Assembly: GCF_043951865.1 (NCBI RefSeq)
Contig: NZ_JBINJF010000025.1
Coordinates: 1 to 64,000, forward strand
DNA from: JAMQKA01 sp043951865
GTDB lineage: Bacteria > Bacteroidota > Rhodothermia > Balneolales > Balneolaceae
DNA: 64,000 nucleotides
Reading direction: 5' to 3'
Shown: positions 10,043 to 19,346 of the stretch, in pieces
Numbering within the stretch: position 1 is the first letter of the stretch
How the letters are laid out: each line of letters begins with the position of its first letter
Notes under the pieces: model-generated
Seen by the model: the letters and a program-made list of their open reading frames with translations, nothing else
Database searches by the model: none
Told to the model about the DNA's origin: nothing
Position numbers and translations under genes: made by a program

Positions 10043-11257
10043 CTAAATCTGGCTGGCGATCAGCATCTCAATTTCACGGTAGGGCATGTCAAAAATATCG
10101 GCCAGGGATTTTTTGGTGAGATGCTTCTTATACACGTAGGTCCCGTTTCTGAGCGCCGTATTCGACCACAGGCACTGCTTGATTCCCCCGGCATCCCCAA
10201 TCGAAAGCAGGTAGGGGGCAATAACGTTGTTCAGGGCGTAGGTGGCGGTTCGGGCGACGTTGGATGGTATGTTGGGCACACAGTAGTGGATGACATCATG
10301 CTTTTTGTACACGGGATCGGAATGCACGGTCGCCCGGCTGGTGGCGATGCACCCGCCCTGGTCGATCACCGTATCCACAATTACGCTGCCCGGTTTCATG
10401 TTGGCAACCATCGTTTCCGTAACCAGGACCGGGGCCCTCTCCCCCTCTGACATCGCCGCTCCAATCACCACATCCGCGTATTGCAGGGCAGAACTGAGGT
10501 ACTGGTAGTTGGCCGTGGCGGTGATAATGCGACGGTCGAGCGCATTTTCGAGGTGGCGCAGCTTGGCCAGGTCGTTGTCCATCACAAAAACCTGGGCCCC
10601 GTAGCCGAGGGCGGTACGCGCGGAATACTCCGCGGTGATCCCTGCACCAAGAATCAATACAGTAGCGGGGGGGATGCCGGAGATGCCGCCCAGCATGATA
10701 CCCTGGCCGCCGTCATTTTTCTCAAGGTAATGGGCCGCAATTTGAACCGACATCGAGCCGGTGATCTCATGCATCATCCGCACGATCGGGAACTCCTTGT
10801 CTTCGCCCTGGATAAATTCGTACCCGATGGCGGTGATGTTTTTTTTAATGAGCAGATCCATAAAATCTTCCGTGGTATTACCCAGGTGCAGTGCCGAGAT
10901 AAGCGTTTGATCTGGTTCCAGCAGATCAAATTCATCCTCGCTTGGGGGCGCCACCTTCACAATCAACTCCGACTTTTTATAGAGTTCGTCCACGCTGTAG
11001 GTGATTTCTGCACCGGCATCCGCAAACTCGGTATCGTCAAAATTGGCTTCCTCGCCAGCCCCCTTTTCGATAAACACCTCGTGCCCGTTGGCCACCAGCA
11101 CCGACACGCCGCCCGGGGTCAGGGAAAGGCGACGTTCATCATTGTTGACCTCTTTCGGCAGACCTATTTTCAGGGAGATCTCGGAGTTGGATTTCATCAA
11201 CCGCTGCTCTAGAGTCTTTATGCCGATCTCTTCGGTTTCAAGGGGATTGATATCCAT
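10043..11257 (-). CDS. ald: Alanine dehydrogenase
   Basis: A 404-residue member of the AlaDH/PNT family that interconverts L-alanine and pyruvate + NH3 with NAD+ in the cytoplasm. The N-terminal domain carries IGLPKEVNNDERR, the catalytic Lys in IVKVAPP and the His in ALHLGNT. The dinucleotide fold is LILGAGITAEYSA. The third Gly of the usual GxGxxG is Ala here, a mild departure. A leader of about 28 residues precedes the conserved IGLPKE, as in Bacteroidota homologues. I chose ATG at 11257; the longer frame uses a TTG at 11278. The gene is divergent from rsmA. Confidence 0.9.
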   Translation of the reverse strand: MDINPLETEEIGIKTLEQRLMKSNSEISLKIGLPKEVNNDERRLSLTPGGVSVLVANGHEVFIEKGAGEEANFDDTEFADAGAEITYSVDELYKKSELIVKVAPPSEDEFDLLEPDQTLISALHLGNTTEDFMDLLIKKNITAIGYEFIQGEDKEFPIVRMMHEITGSMSVQIAAHYLEKNDGGQGIMLGGISGIPPATVLILGAGITAEYSARTALGYGAQVFVMDNDLAKLRHLENALDRRIITATANYQYLSSALQYADVVIGAAMSEGERAPVLVTETMVANMKPGSVIVDTVIDQGGCIATSRATVHSDPVYKKHDVIHYCVPNIPSNVARTATYALNNVIAPYLLSIGDAGGIKQCLWSNTALRNGTYVYKKHLTKKSLADIFDMPYREIEMLIASQI

Positions 11258-11594
11258 AAATAAATGTTGTTTGCCCAATGTTGTGTGAATATTTTGAACA
11301 AATTAATTTAAACAGTTCCTCGAAGCAAAAAGGGTTTGAAAAACGTGAGAAGCACGGATGCCAGAGTAACACAAGTGGTTATGAGAAATAATGACAATGG
11401 AATCGAAAAAGGTAACGCGAGCTGAAGCTCGCAAAGGAATGCAGGATAGATTACGTTAAAGCAGGCATAAGGAAGAGTGAATATTTAAAGAAAGCCTGAG
11501 GTCACGAACCAAAGCTCCCAGTACAGGTATAAACAAACCCGGGTTGAATCATATTTAAAACAAAGAATCAATTACCAATAACTAACAGCCAAAA
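11258..11594. other. Divergent intergenic region with a small hairpin
   Basis: This gap between alanine dehydrogenase and rsmA should hold both promoters. I see one clean stem, GCGAGCT at 11417-11423 and AGCTCGC at 11426-11432 with a 2-nt loop. It resembles the compact palindromes of REP-type repeats, but I find no second copy here. The last 30 bases hold the ACCAATAACTAAC word type seen in other spacers of this window. Confidence 0.4.
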
Positions 11595-12371
11595 ATGAGT
11601 ATCCGTCCCAAAAAAAGTTTAGGCCAGCATTTTTTAAAAGATACCAACATGATTGAGAAAATTGTGGGTGCGCTGAATGCGGGCCCGGGGCATCGCATAA
11701 TTGAAATCGGTCCGGGTACCGGCCTGCTGACGGAGGGCCTATTGAAACGGTATGAGGATGTCGTAGCAGTTGAACTGGACCAGCGGGCGGTTGAGGTGCT
11801 GAAGCAGAAATTCCCGGAATTGAGGATCCTCCACAAAGACATTCTTGATATAGATTTTGAAGAGCTCGTCCTTGAAAAAGAGAAGACCCATGTAATCGGG
11901 AACCTGCCCTACTATATAACCAGCCAGATCCTGTTTCTTCTGCTGGAAAATCGTGCACTGCTTGCTGACGCCCTGCTGATGATGCAGAAGGAGGTGGCCG
12001 AGCGACTGGTCGCCAATATCCGTACAAAAGACTACGGAATACTCAGCGTGCAGACGCAGCTGATGTGCACGCCCGAAATCCTGTTCGAGGTGCCCCGCCA
12101 GGTCTTTACTCCCCAGCCCAACGTTGACAGCGCCATGGTGCGACTGCATTTTGACCAAGGGCCGCTTTCATGCTCCGATCCGCATCTCAAAACGGTGGTC
12201 CGCACCGCCTTTAACCAGCGCAGAAAAAAGCTGAGTAACGCGCTTAAACCGATTATCGACAAGAGCGCCCTGCCCGATGGCTTCGATTTTGACAAACGGG
12301 CAGAAGCCTGGGAGCCATCTGTTTATGAAAAGTTGACAGCCCTTCTTGAGGAAGATGGCATTTTGACCTGA
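11595..12371 (+). CDS. rsmA: 16S rRNA (adenine-1518/1519-N6)-dimethyltransferase RsmA
   Basis: A 258-residue SAM-dependent methyltransferase. It opens with the family-typical KKSLGQHFLKD (6-16). Motif I is EIGPGTGLLTEG (37-48), motif II holds VVAVELD, and the target-adenine motif NLPYYIT is at 103-109. A C-terminal helical RNA-binding part contains NQRRKKLSNALK. It dimethylates two adjacent adenines in helix 45 of 16S rRNA late in 30S assembly. Length and motifs are standard. The gene stands alone, divergent from ald. Confidence 0.97.
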   Translation: MSIRPKKSLGQHFLKDTNMIEKIVGALNAGPGHRIIEIGPGTGLLTEGLLKRYEDVVAVELDQRAVEVLKQKFPELRILHKDILDIDFEELVLEKEKTHVIGNLPYYITSQILFLLLENRALLADALLMMQKEVAERLVANIRTKDYGILSVQTQLMCTPEILFEVPRQVFTPQPNVDSAMVRLHFDQGPLSCSDPHLKTVVRTAFNQRRKKLSNALKPIIDKSALPDGFDFDKRAEAWEPSVYEKLTALLEEDGILT

Positions 12372-12514
12372 AATTTCGGCTTCCAAAATTAGTTGACATT
12401 GACCAATATTTTGTAGTTGGCATGTTTCAGCCGGCAAACCGCCCTTTCAGTGTTTGTTGATAACATTTTTATCCATTCCCCAAAGTTTGGTACGGTACTT
12501 GCTCATATATGTAC

Positions 12515-12548
12515 CTGAGATACTCAGTGATGTTGTAATGGACTGAGT
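12515..12548. promoter_or_regulatory. Dyad symmetry upstream of groES
   Basis: Two nested inverted repeats share one half: CTGAG-ATA-CTCAG (12515-12527) and ACTCAGT (12522-12528) with ACTGAGT (12542-12548) 13 nt apart. They lie 64-98 bp before the groES ATG. The canonical HrcA site (CIRCE, TTAGCACTC-N9-GAGTGCTAA) is absent. This could be an operator for heat-shock control, or chance. Confidence 0.3.
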
Positions 12549-12612
12549 CAAAAAATTACATGGAACTGAATTTTCAACTTCAACTATTAACTTAAATTAG
12601 GGAGTCATACAT

Positions 12613-12906
12613 ATGGCTAAAACAAAAATTAAACCCTTGAGTGATCGCGTGTTGGTTCAGCCTGAACCCGCCGAAGAAAAGACAAGTTCGGGTATTATTA
12701 TCCCGGATACAGCTAAAGAAAAACCTCAAAAAGGTACTGTGGTTGCTGCCGGTCCGGGAAAGGTAGAAAATGGAACCAAGATCGACATGTCGGTTGCCGA
12801 AGGCGACAAAGTTCTGTATGGCAAGTACTCAGGTACCGAAATTACATTGGATGGTGAGGAATACCTGATAATGCGAGAAGCCGATATTTTAGGAATTGTT
12901 TCCTAA
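12613..12906 (+). CDS. groES: Co-chaperonin GroES
   Basis: A 97-residue chaperonin-10. It has the family opening KPLSDRVLVQPEPAEEKTSSGIIIP split across residues 7-31, the mobile-loop region, and the C-terminal LIMREADILGIV. It caps GroEL during ATP-driven protein folding in the cytoplasm. Spacing to groEL is 61 bp, the usual operon order. A GGAG sits 9 nt before the ATG, one of the better ribosome sites in the window. Confidence 0.97.
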   Translation: MAKTKIKPLSDRVLVQPEPAEEKTSSGIIIPDTAKEKPQKGTVVAAGPGKVENGTKIDMSVAEGDKVLYGKYSGTEITLDGEEYLIMREADILGIVS

Positions 12907-12967
12907 TGCAATTCACGAATTTTTTCAAAATTATAAAACTGAAAATTAATCAAACTACAGGAGAACT

Positions 12968-14647
12968 ATGTCTGCAAAATTAGTTCACTACGATATGGAA
13001 GCCCGCGATGCGCTAAAGCGCGGCGTTGACAAGCTGGCGAATGCTGTCAAGGTTACGTTGGGCCCACGTGGACGCAACGTTGTAATTGAAAAATCATTTG
13101 GCGCGCCAACCGTAACCAAAGACGGTGTAACGGTTGCTAAAGAGATTGAGCTTTCCAACAAGCGTGAAAACATGGGAGCTCAGATGGTAAAGCAGGTTGC
13201 TTCCAAAACGAGCGATAACGCTGGTGATGGAACCACCACTGCTACCGTGCTTGCCCAGTCCATTATTCAAACGGGACTGAAAAACGTAACGGCCGGTGCC
13301 AACCCGATGGAACTGAAGCGGGGAATCGAAAAGGCTGTTGACGCTATTGTTGCCAGTCTTCAGGCACAAAGCAAGGAGATCAGCGACCGAAACGAGATCG
13401 CCCAGGTTGGTACTATTTCTGCCAACAATGACGAAACGATCGGCAACCTGATTGCCGATGCGATGGAAAAAGTGGGTAAAGATGGTGTTATAACGGTTGA
13501 AGAAGCCAAAGGCATCGAAACCCATCTCGAAACGGTTGAAGGTATGCAGTTCGACCGCGGCTATCTTTCCCCGTACTTTGTGACCGATTCTGAGAATATG
13601 GTCGCTGCGATGGAAGAGCCCCAGATCCTGATCTTCGACAGCAAGATCTCCAACATGAAGGATCTGCTTCCCATCCTTGAAAAAGTGATCCAAACCAACA
13701 AGCCGCTGTTGATCATCGCCGAGGATATCGAAGGCGAAGCACTGGCTACGCTGGTTGTTAACAAACTGCGCGGTTCACTGAAGATTGCTGCGGTCAAAGC
13801 TCCCGGCTTTGGCGACCGTCGCAAGCAGATGCTCGAAGATATCGCCATCCTTACCGGCGGTACCGTGATCTCTGAGGAGCGTGGATACAAGCTTGAAAAT
13901 GCTACGCTCGATTATCTTGGTACGGCTGACCGCATCAACGTGGACAAAGACACCACGACAATTGTTGGCGGCCAGGGTAACGACAAGGATATCAAGGCGC
14001 GCATCAACCAGATTAAAGGTCAGATCGAAAGCACCACGTCTGACTATGACCGCGAAAAACTGCAGGAACGCCTTGCCAAGCTGAGCGGCGGCGTGGCTGT
14101 GCTGAATATCGGCGCGGCTTCCGAGGTTGAGATGAAAGAGAAGAAAGCACGCGTAGAAGATGCGCTTCACGCTACCCGGGCTGCCGTTGAAGAAGGTATC
14201 GTACCCGGTGGCGGAGTTGCCTTTATCCGTGCACAGAAAGCCCTGGATGATCTTGAAGGAGAAAACCCGGATCAGCAGGTAGGATTCGATATTATCCGGC
14301 GTGCGCTTGAAGCACCGCTGCGAAGTATCGCTGACAATGCCGGCGCTGAAGGCTCTATCGTTGTTCAGAAAGTCAAAGAAGGAAAAGATGCATTCGGCTA
14401 CAACGCTCGTACCGATGTGTACGAAGACCTGATTGAAGCCGGTGTGATTGACCCGACGAAAGTAGCCCGAACGGCTCTCCAGAACGCCGCTTCTGTAGCC
14501 GGACTGATGCTGACCACCGAAGCCCTCGTCTCCGACAAGCCTGGCAAAGGCGATGATGACGACGATGACGGACCTGCCGGCGGTGGCGGAATGCCTGGCG
14601 GTATGGGCGGCATGGGAGGAATGGGTGGCATGGGCGGCATGATGTAA
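12968..14647 (+). CDS. groEL: Chaperonin GroEL
   Basis: A 559-residue chaperonin-60. It has VTLGPRGRNVV and the nucleotide motif GDGTTTATVLA near residues 85-97 in the equatorial domain. The apical domain includes GYLSPYFVTD, and AVEEGIVPGGG lies near 405-415. The C-terminal tail is an Asp run followed by repeated Gly-Gly-Met, as in canonical cavity-forming GroELs. It folds client proteins with GroES. CAGGAG stands 4 nt upstream of the ATG. Length is slightly above E. coli's 548 because of the acidic linker before the GGM tail. Confidence 0.98.
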   Translation: MSAKLVHYDMEARDALKRGVDKLANAVKVTLGPRGRNVVIEKSFGAPTVTKDGVTVAKEIELSNKRENMGAQMVKQVASKTSDNAGDGTTTATVLAQSIIQTGLKNVTAGANPMELKRGIEKAVDAIVASLQAQSKEISDRNEIAQVGTISANNDETIGNLIADAMEKVGKDGVITVEEAKGIETHLETVEGMQFDRGYLSPYFVTDSENMVAAMEEPQILIFDSKISNMKDLLPILEKVIQTNKPLLIIAEDIEGEALATLVVNKLRGSLKIAAVKAPGFGDRRKQMLEDIAILTGGTVISEERGYKLENATLDYLGTADRINVDKDTTTIVGGQGNDKDIKARINQIKGQIESTTSDYDREKLQERLAKLSGGVAVLNIGAASEVEMKEKKARVEDALHATRAAVEEGIVPGGGVAFIRAQKALDDLEGENPDQQVGFDIIRRALEAPLRSIADNAGAEGSIVVQKVKEGKDAFGYNARTDVYEDLIEAGVIDPTKVARTALQNAASVAGLMLTTEALVSDKPGKGDDDDDDGPAGGGGMPGGMGGMGGMGGMGGMM

Positions 14648-14694
14648 GCCGACCTGTTTAACCACTCAGACTTTTCGTGCGTCTGAACATATTA

Positions 14695-14730
14695 AGGCCT
14701 CATTCCCGTTTCGGGAGTGGGGCTTTTTTA
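14695..14730 (+). terminator. Intrinsic terminator after groEL
   Basis: AGGCCTCATTCCCG pairs with CGGGAGTGGGGCTT around a TTT loop with a few G-U pairs, and a T-run follows. It lies about 50 nt after the groEL stop. A smaller stem (TCAGAC/GTCTGA) precedes it. Confidence 0.85.
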
Positions 14731-15174
14731 TTGACTATTCATGGGATAAATGGGTTCCTCTCTGGAGAAGGAGAAATCTATGATTAGGCCAGTAGATGGG
14801 TAGGAACAAGTTGCTAACCGGTACATGCTAGGATGCCCAGTCAGGATCTTGCGCTATTAAAAAGTCACGAAAGCCATTTTTCTTGGCAGGGAGCATTCCT
14901 TTTTTATGAATATAAACGAAGCCAACAAATCACCGGTCGGGAATTGTATATGCAGAATGAAGAAGGATGATTTTCGAAGGGGGGGAGGAAGGTTTAAAGC
15001 TGAAGGTTGCAGGTTGAAAGTTCGTCCAGGGGCGAATGAAAATTGCCTGCTCTCACGGCCTTGAATGGGGCGCGGAAGCCGGAGCAAAATCCAGTACAGA
15101 ACCAGGCTGCATGTCGCGTCTAAACGAGCTTCCACACGGAGCGTGGGCCCATTTTTTTGGAGTAAGAGGTTGAG
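14731..15174. other. Intergenic region without a recognisable gene
   Basis: This region lies between convergent groEL and the lytic transglycosylase gene. Around 14995-15025 it holds one arm of the GGTTGAAGGTTGCAGG word type that forms hairpins elsewhere in the window, here without a visible partner arm. The short frames present have no domain or signal. Confidence 0.4.
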
Positions 15175-16041
15175 CTATCGTCTTGTTGTATTGGTATGCA
15201 TCTCCTCGGCTTCACGGGCAAGAGAGAGAACGGCATCGCGGTACAGGCTGCTGGGGTTGTACCGGAGCACCGCGGTTTCGATGCTGCCGGTCCGCTCTTT
15301 AAAATATGACAGGTAGTTGGCGATAGAGAGAATGTTGTTGTTAACGTCAAAAATGTCGCTGCCAACAAACCATTTATTGATGGAATAGGGGATGAATTGA
15401 CCATATGACATCGCCCCGGCATAACTTGATTTAAGTTCAAAAACATCCAGCTTGTTACGGGTGGTAAAATCCAGCAGTTCCTTGAGCTGGGCTTGCGCAA
15501 AATCAGCCCGGTAATCCACCAGATACATCGAAACATACGAATTAAAGGGGTTGTAGCTACCAAAGTTCTTTCCGAAATCTGACTCAATTCCAATGATGGC
15601 GGCAATCACATATTTCGAAATTCCGTACGTTTCTTCCGCTTTTTGGAGTTGTTCGGTGTGGGTCTCCATAAAGCTGGTGATGTTCCGTTTTTTGTGCTCA
15701 AATCCCAGTATGCGTTTGTATTGCTCCATACCCAGGGATTTTTTTTCGGCTGAATTCCGGAAGCGATCCCCGATCTTTTCATAAATTTCGAACCGTTCAT
15801 CCTCCAACAGCGAGCCGATGGTATATCCCTGTTGCTTGAGGTAGGCAACAAGAGTTTGCAACCGCTCGTCATATTTGTCAAGCGGGGAGAGGGAGTCTTG
15901 CTCCTCCGTAACGGTAAGAACGGCAGTTGAGCTGTTTTGCGAGAGCAGTGCCTGCCCTTGGCCCAGACTTGCTGTTCCCGTAAAAAGGATAAGAAAAAAG
16001 ATAGCAGTTTTCCCTGCTGTAGCCTGTAGAATATTACCCAT
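15175..16041 (-). CDS. Lytic murein transglycosylase, MltB-like
   Basis: A 288-residue exported protein. The signal peptide is at 1-28 (hydrophobic TAIFFLILFTGTASLGQG), with no lipobox, so it is probably periplasmic. The catalytic domain carries IIGIESDFGKNFGSYNPFNSY across 149-169, where E153 matches the catalytic Glu of the MltB family. AGAMSYGQFIPYSI follows, the MltB counterpart of GAMGxxQFMPSS. It cleaves peptidoglycan glycan strands with 1,6-anhydro ring formation. It lacks the C-terminal peptidoglycan-binding domain of some relatives. The gene is monocistronic and convergent with groEL. Confidence 0.85.
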   Translation of the reverse strand: MGNILQATAGKTAIFFLILFTGTASLGQGQALLSQNSSTAVLTVTEEQDSLSPLDKYDERLQTLVAYLKQQGYTIGSLLEDERFEIYEKIGDRFRNSAEKKSLGMEQYKRILGFEHKKRNITSFMETHTEQLQKAEETYGISKYVIAAIIGIESDFGKNFGSYNPFNSYVSMYLVDYRADFAQAQLKELLDFTTRNKLDVFELKSSYAGAMSYGQFIPYSINKWFVGSDIFDVNNNILSIANYLSYFKERTGSIETAVLRYNPSSLYRDAVLSLAREAEEMHTNTTRR

Positions 16042-16222
16042 TATATCACTCCAACTAAATGATTGTTAACCCATCTATATGTAAGATAAAATATCGTGGG
16101 TAACAGGCAAATAGGGGATCTCATTATTTTCAGCATCTGATGTTGTGTTTTTACTGTTCCCTGAATGCAGTCGCATTCGTTTTTCCTAGATAAAAGGCGA
16201 ACGGAATAAAGGTAACCGTCAT

Positions 16223-16258
16223 AAAAAAGGCCCGGTCGTCATGGCCGACGACCGGGCT
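16223..16258 (-). terminator. Intrinsic terminator after the GH20 gene
   Basis: On the minus strand, AGCCCGGTCGTC and GACGACCGGGCC form a 12-bp GC-rich stem with a 6-nt loop, followed by a T-run. It begins about 19 nt after the GH20 stop codon. Confidence 0.9.
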
Positions 16259-16276
16259 AAAAGCAGGGTGGGAGGT

Positions 16277-17947
16277 TTACTCGTTGTTCAATACGGGCAT
16301 GATCCCCCTGTAATGTTCGGCGGCGTTGATATCCATGATGTCAAACCGCTTAAAATGGTTCTGCAGGCGCCTCCAGAACAGGGTAAAGTTTTTCTTTGAT
16401 TTTGGGGTCCAGTCCAGTTCTGCGATCGCCATTGCGCGCGGGTATGCCATATACTCTGCCTTGTCGGGCGACTTTATATACTCGGTCCATACATTGCCCT
16501 GGGCCCCCAGTACGTGTTGAGCCTCCTCCTCGTTAAGTACGTCGGGCACCGGTTCAAAGGAGTAGGTTTTTTCCAGGGTGGTAAACCCACCGATAGCAAG
16601 GGGCTCGGTCTCCGGGTCGGCCTGGTAGTAGTCCAGGTAGACGTGGGAGGTGGGGGTCATTACGACGTCGTGCCCCTGCCTGGCGGCAGCGATGCCGCCT
16701 TCGATTCCGCGCCAGCTCATGACCGTGGCGTTGGGGGCCAGGCCGCCCTCAAGGATCTCATCCCACCCGATAATCTGTCGTCCATGCTCATTGAGAAAAC
16801 GCTCCATGCGGGTGATAAAGTAGCTCTGCAGTTCGTGCTCGTCCTCCAGTCCCTCGCGCTGGATCACTTGTTGCGCCACTTCGCTCTCTTCCCACTGCGC
16901 CTTGGGCGCTTCATCGCCACCGATATGGACGTATTCGCTGGGAAACAGTTCCATCGTTTCGGTCAGCACATCCTCCAGGAATTCAAAGGTTTCTTCCCTG
17001 GGACAGTAAATATCCTCGAAAATACCCCATGTCGTCTGTACCTGGTAATCACCGTCTTCCCGGCAGCCAAACTGTGGGTAGGCGGCGAGGGCGGCACTGG
17101 AATGACCGGGCATCTCAATTTCGGGGACGATCGTGACATACCGTTCCCGGGCATATTCAACGACTTCCCGGATCTCTTCCTGAGTGTAGTATCCGCCGTA
17201 GCGCTCCCCGTCATAGATGCCGGAGCCGTAATGGCCCACCAGCGTGGAATCGCGCCACGCTCCCACTTCTGTGAGCCTGGGATACTGCTCGATTTCGATA
17301 CGCCAGCCCTGGTCTTCTGTCAGGTGCCAGTGGAACCGGTTCATCTTGTACATAGCCAGGATGTCAATATATTTTTTAATAAACTCGACCGGAAAGAAAT
17401 GGCGGGCCACATCCAGGTGCATGCCGCGGTAGGAAAATCGGGGATAATCATCAATCTCCACGGCAGGTACCATCCACTCTACGTCCTGCGGTGTCAGTGA
17501 CGGATCGGTGTGCTCTATCTCGGGCGGAAGAAGCTGCCGCAGCGTTTGAACACCGTAGAAAACGCCTTGAGCGGAGGGCGACTGAATAGTTACTCCCTCT
17601 TCATCAGAGGTCAGGATGTACGCCTCCTTATTTTGATAGCTTCCCTCGTCGTCGATTGTGAGACGGATGCTGTTTTCGTTGCTGGCGGAAGTGGTTACCT
17701 CCAGAGAGTACCAGGTAGCCGAGTTGATCAATTCAGCCAGGAATTCTCCCAGTTCCTCGAGTTCGGCATTGCCTTCGTCCACAACGATCGAGGTTTCAGG
17801 GGTAAGTTGAAACTGCCCCTGGTTGACTTGCTTGTGTACTGGTTCGGGTATGAGGCTCAACATTTGGCGTTTGACCTGATCTGGCGAACCGCAGCCTGCA
17901 ACAATGGCTGCAATGGATAATAGAATTAAAAGTCGTTGTACTTTCAT
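16277..17947 (-). CDS. Beta-N-acetylhexosaminidase, GH20 lipoprotein
   Basis: A 556-residue protein. It has a lipoprotein signal (LLILLSIAAIVAGC, Cys19), then a GH20b-type N-terminal domain (about 30-155). The GH20 barrel starts near YRGMHLDVARHFFP. The catalytic pair is the Asp-Glu in HIGGDEAPK, with W residues of the substrate pocket downstream (VMSWRG, GNVWTEYI). It releases terminal GlcNAc/GalNAc by substrate-assisted catalysis and is anchored in an envelope membrane. It sits at the edge of the glycan-use region on the same strand as the DUF1080 and oxidoreductase genes. It could supply GlcNAc from chitin or peptidoglycan debris. Confidence 0.93.
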   Translation of the reverse strand: MKVQRLLILLSIAAIVAGCGSPDQVKRQMLSLIPEPVHKQVNQGQFQLTPETSIVVDEGNAELEELGEFLAELINSATWYSLEVTTSASNENSIRLTIDDEGSYQNKEAYILTSDEEGVTIQSPSAQGVFYGVQTLRQLLPPEIEHTDPSLTPQDVEWMVPAVEIDDYPRFSYRGMHLDVARHFFPVEFIKKYIDILAMYKMNRFHWHLTEDQGWRIEIEQYPRLTEVGAWRDSTLVGHYGSGIYDGERYGGYYTQEEIREVVEYARERYVTIVPEIEMPGHSSAALAAYPQFGCREDGDYQVQTTWGIFEDIYCPREETFEFLEDVLTETMELFPSEYVHIGGDEAPKAQWEESEVAQQVIQREGLEDEHELQSYFITRMERFLNEHGRQIIGWDEILEGGLAPNATVMSWRGIEGGIAAARQGHDVVMTPTSHVYLDYYQADPETEPLAIGGFTTLEKTYSFEPVPDVLNEEEAQHVLGAQGNVWTEYIKSPDKAEYMAYPRAMAIAELDWTPKSKKNFTLFWRRLQNHFKRFDIMDINAAEHYRGIMPVLNNE

Positions 17948-17996
17948 CTCAATCTGCTTTAAATGGTTGAGTTATTCGATAAAATTCTATTTAAAG

Positions 17997-18120
17997 GATA
18001 GGGCTTTGCACAAGCCTCAATTCTTTGTTCTGAGGGAGTTTTGCTCTCCCGTTAAAAGGTCAATAAGGTCGGGGGTACAACTAACTCCCAATAAAATAGC
18101 AGGTTCAGCAAAGGTCCCAG
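17997..18120 (+). repeat. Dispersed repeat R1, copy 2
   Basis: It shares with copies 1 and 3 the order GGGCTTTGCA, TTCTGAGG, CTCCCGTTAAAAGGTCA, AAGGTCGG, GGTACAAC, CTCCCAATAAAATAGCAGG and GCAAAGGTC. It lies between the 3' end of the minus-strand DUF1080 gene and the start of the GH20 gene, so it is antisense to the transcript it follows. Confidence 0.75.
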
Positions 18121-18306
18121 GATTGTCTATCTACTAATGCCTGGTGAATAATCTGTATTACACCCATTTGATCTTAAATAGACTGTCGTGCAGCAATGGT
18201 TTTGGCCCTATCACGTGGCGAAAAAGCAATAGATGATTGTTCATTTAAGTTTTGCGACAATGCGTGAAGGCGAACATTTAAAATGTTTTTGACAGGTTAC
18301 CTGTCA

Positions 18307-19263
18307 TTATTGATTTATAGCGGGTGTAATAATAATTTTCCTGAATTCAATAGGTCCATGGTCGCCCTGCAGCATGACCGGGCCGGGTTCTCCTTCGTTA
18401 CTGTCGAGCGCCCCGCCCGTGATGCCGGGAATGGGTCGGTTGCAGATTACTTCGGTTCCGTTGAGTTCCACGGTCACCATCCGGCCGCTCAGCGTGATGT
18501 CGTAGGTTTGCCATTCGCCCGCTTTTTTGGCCGCATTAACCGTGGGATCAATAAAACCGTAGATGCCGCCGATGTAGTGGCTTTCCGGTTCAACCCCGTA
18601 ATTATCGGCGATCTGCACTTCATATCGTCCCCGGAGATAAATTCCGCTGTTGCTGCCTTCCGGGTACCGGAACTCCACATGCAGCTTGAAATCGTCGAAT
18701 TTCTGTTTGGTTACCAGGTTGCCGCCCGCTTCCGGGTTCACCAGGATGCCGTTTTCCATCCGGAACTGGTTGTTTTCCGGAATGATCCACTGGGAAAGAT
18801 CCTGATCGAGCAGGTCGATTGGCTGGCCCCATTCCGGTTTTTCATCCCGCACCAGGGAAGGCGCCCGCACTCCTGTCCATTCCAGCTTGTTGCCATCGGG
18901 CCCGATCGTCCATCCCGAAAGGGTGCCGTCGTTTAGTGAAAATACGAAATGAGGGTCGGGATACTGCTGCATCCATTGTGGCGGAATGGTAAAACTGTAG
19001 GTATCGCTTTGCTCATCATACTTTATCTCCGAAATAGGACGAGCACTGCCCGCGGCGCCCACATACCGGCCGACAAGCGCCTGGTTACCGGAGGTCTTGA
19101 TTTCCAGCCAGGAGGGCAATTGTCCGTCCGGCGTTTCTATTGTTATATCCCATTGCCCGGCAGCTTCAGCACCCGGAATGCCGGATTGAGCCAGCGAGCT
19201 GCCGGCAGCAAGTGAGAAAATAAGCATTGATACCGTTGCGAGTATAATGTTGGATATCTTCAT
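18307..19263 (-). CDS. DUF1080 protein (3-keto-disaccharide hydrolase family), exported
   Basis: A 318-residue protein from ATG 19263; an upstream frame adds 20 unlikely residues before the signal. The signal peptide is MKISNIILATVSMLIFSLA to about residue 25. A first beta-rich part (about 30-150) includes GRYVGAAGSARPISEI. The DUF1080 lectin-like fold follows (about 155-318) with DLLDQDLSQW, LVTKQKFDDFKLHVEF, EGSNSGIYLRGRYEVQI and GEWQTYDITLSG. DUF1080 members cleave 3-keto-glycosides after another enzyme oxidises the C3 hydroxyl. An exported oxidoreductase gene lies upstream on the same strand. The substrate is unknown. Confidence 0.85.
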   Translation of the reverse strand: MKISNIILATVSMLIFSLAAGSSLAQSGIPGAEAAGQWDITIETPDGQLPSWLEIKTSGNQALVGRYVGAAGSARPISEIKYDEQSDTYSFTIPPQWMQQYPDPHFVFSLNDGTLSGWTIGPDGNKLEWTGVRAPSLVRDEKPEWGQPIDLLDQDLSQWIIPENNQFRMENGILVNPEAGGNLVTKQKFDDFKLHVEFRYPEGSNSGIYLRGRYEVQIADNYGVEPESHYIGGIYGFIDPTVNAAKKAGEWQTYDITLSGRMVTVELNGTEVICNRPIPGITGGALDSNEGEPGPVMLQGDHGPIEFRKIIITPAINQ

Positions 19264-19346
19264 GGATGTTTGAATGAACATATTGAGATAAAATGTTAAG
19301 GCCCGGGTATTTCGTCTGGTCATTTTGTCCCATACCCGGGTGTATG

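Noticed and set aside
14585..14644. Tandem repeat at the end of groEL
   Set aside because: It encodes the Gly-Gly-Met tail normal for GroEL, so it is not a separate repeat element.
13775..14665. 296-codon minus-strand frame over groEL
   Set aside because: A shadow of the strongly biased groEL coding sequence.
16514..17500. 328-codon plus-strand frame
   Set aside because: It is antisense to the GH20 gene, whose catalytic motifs are intact, and shows no recognisable protein features.
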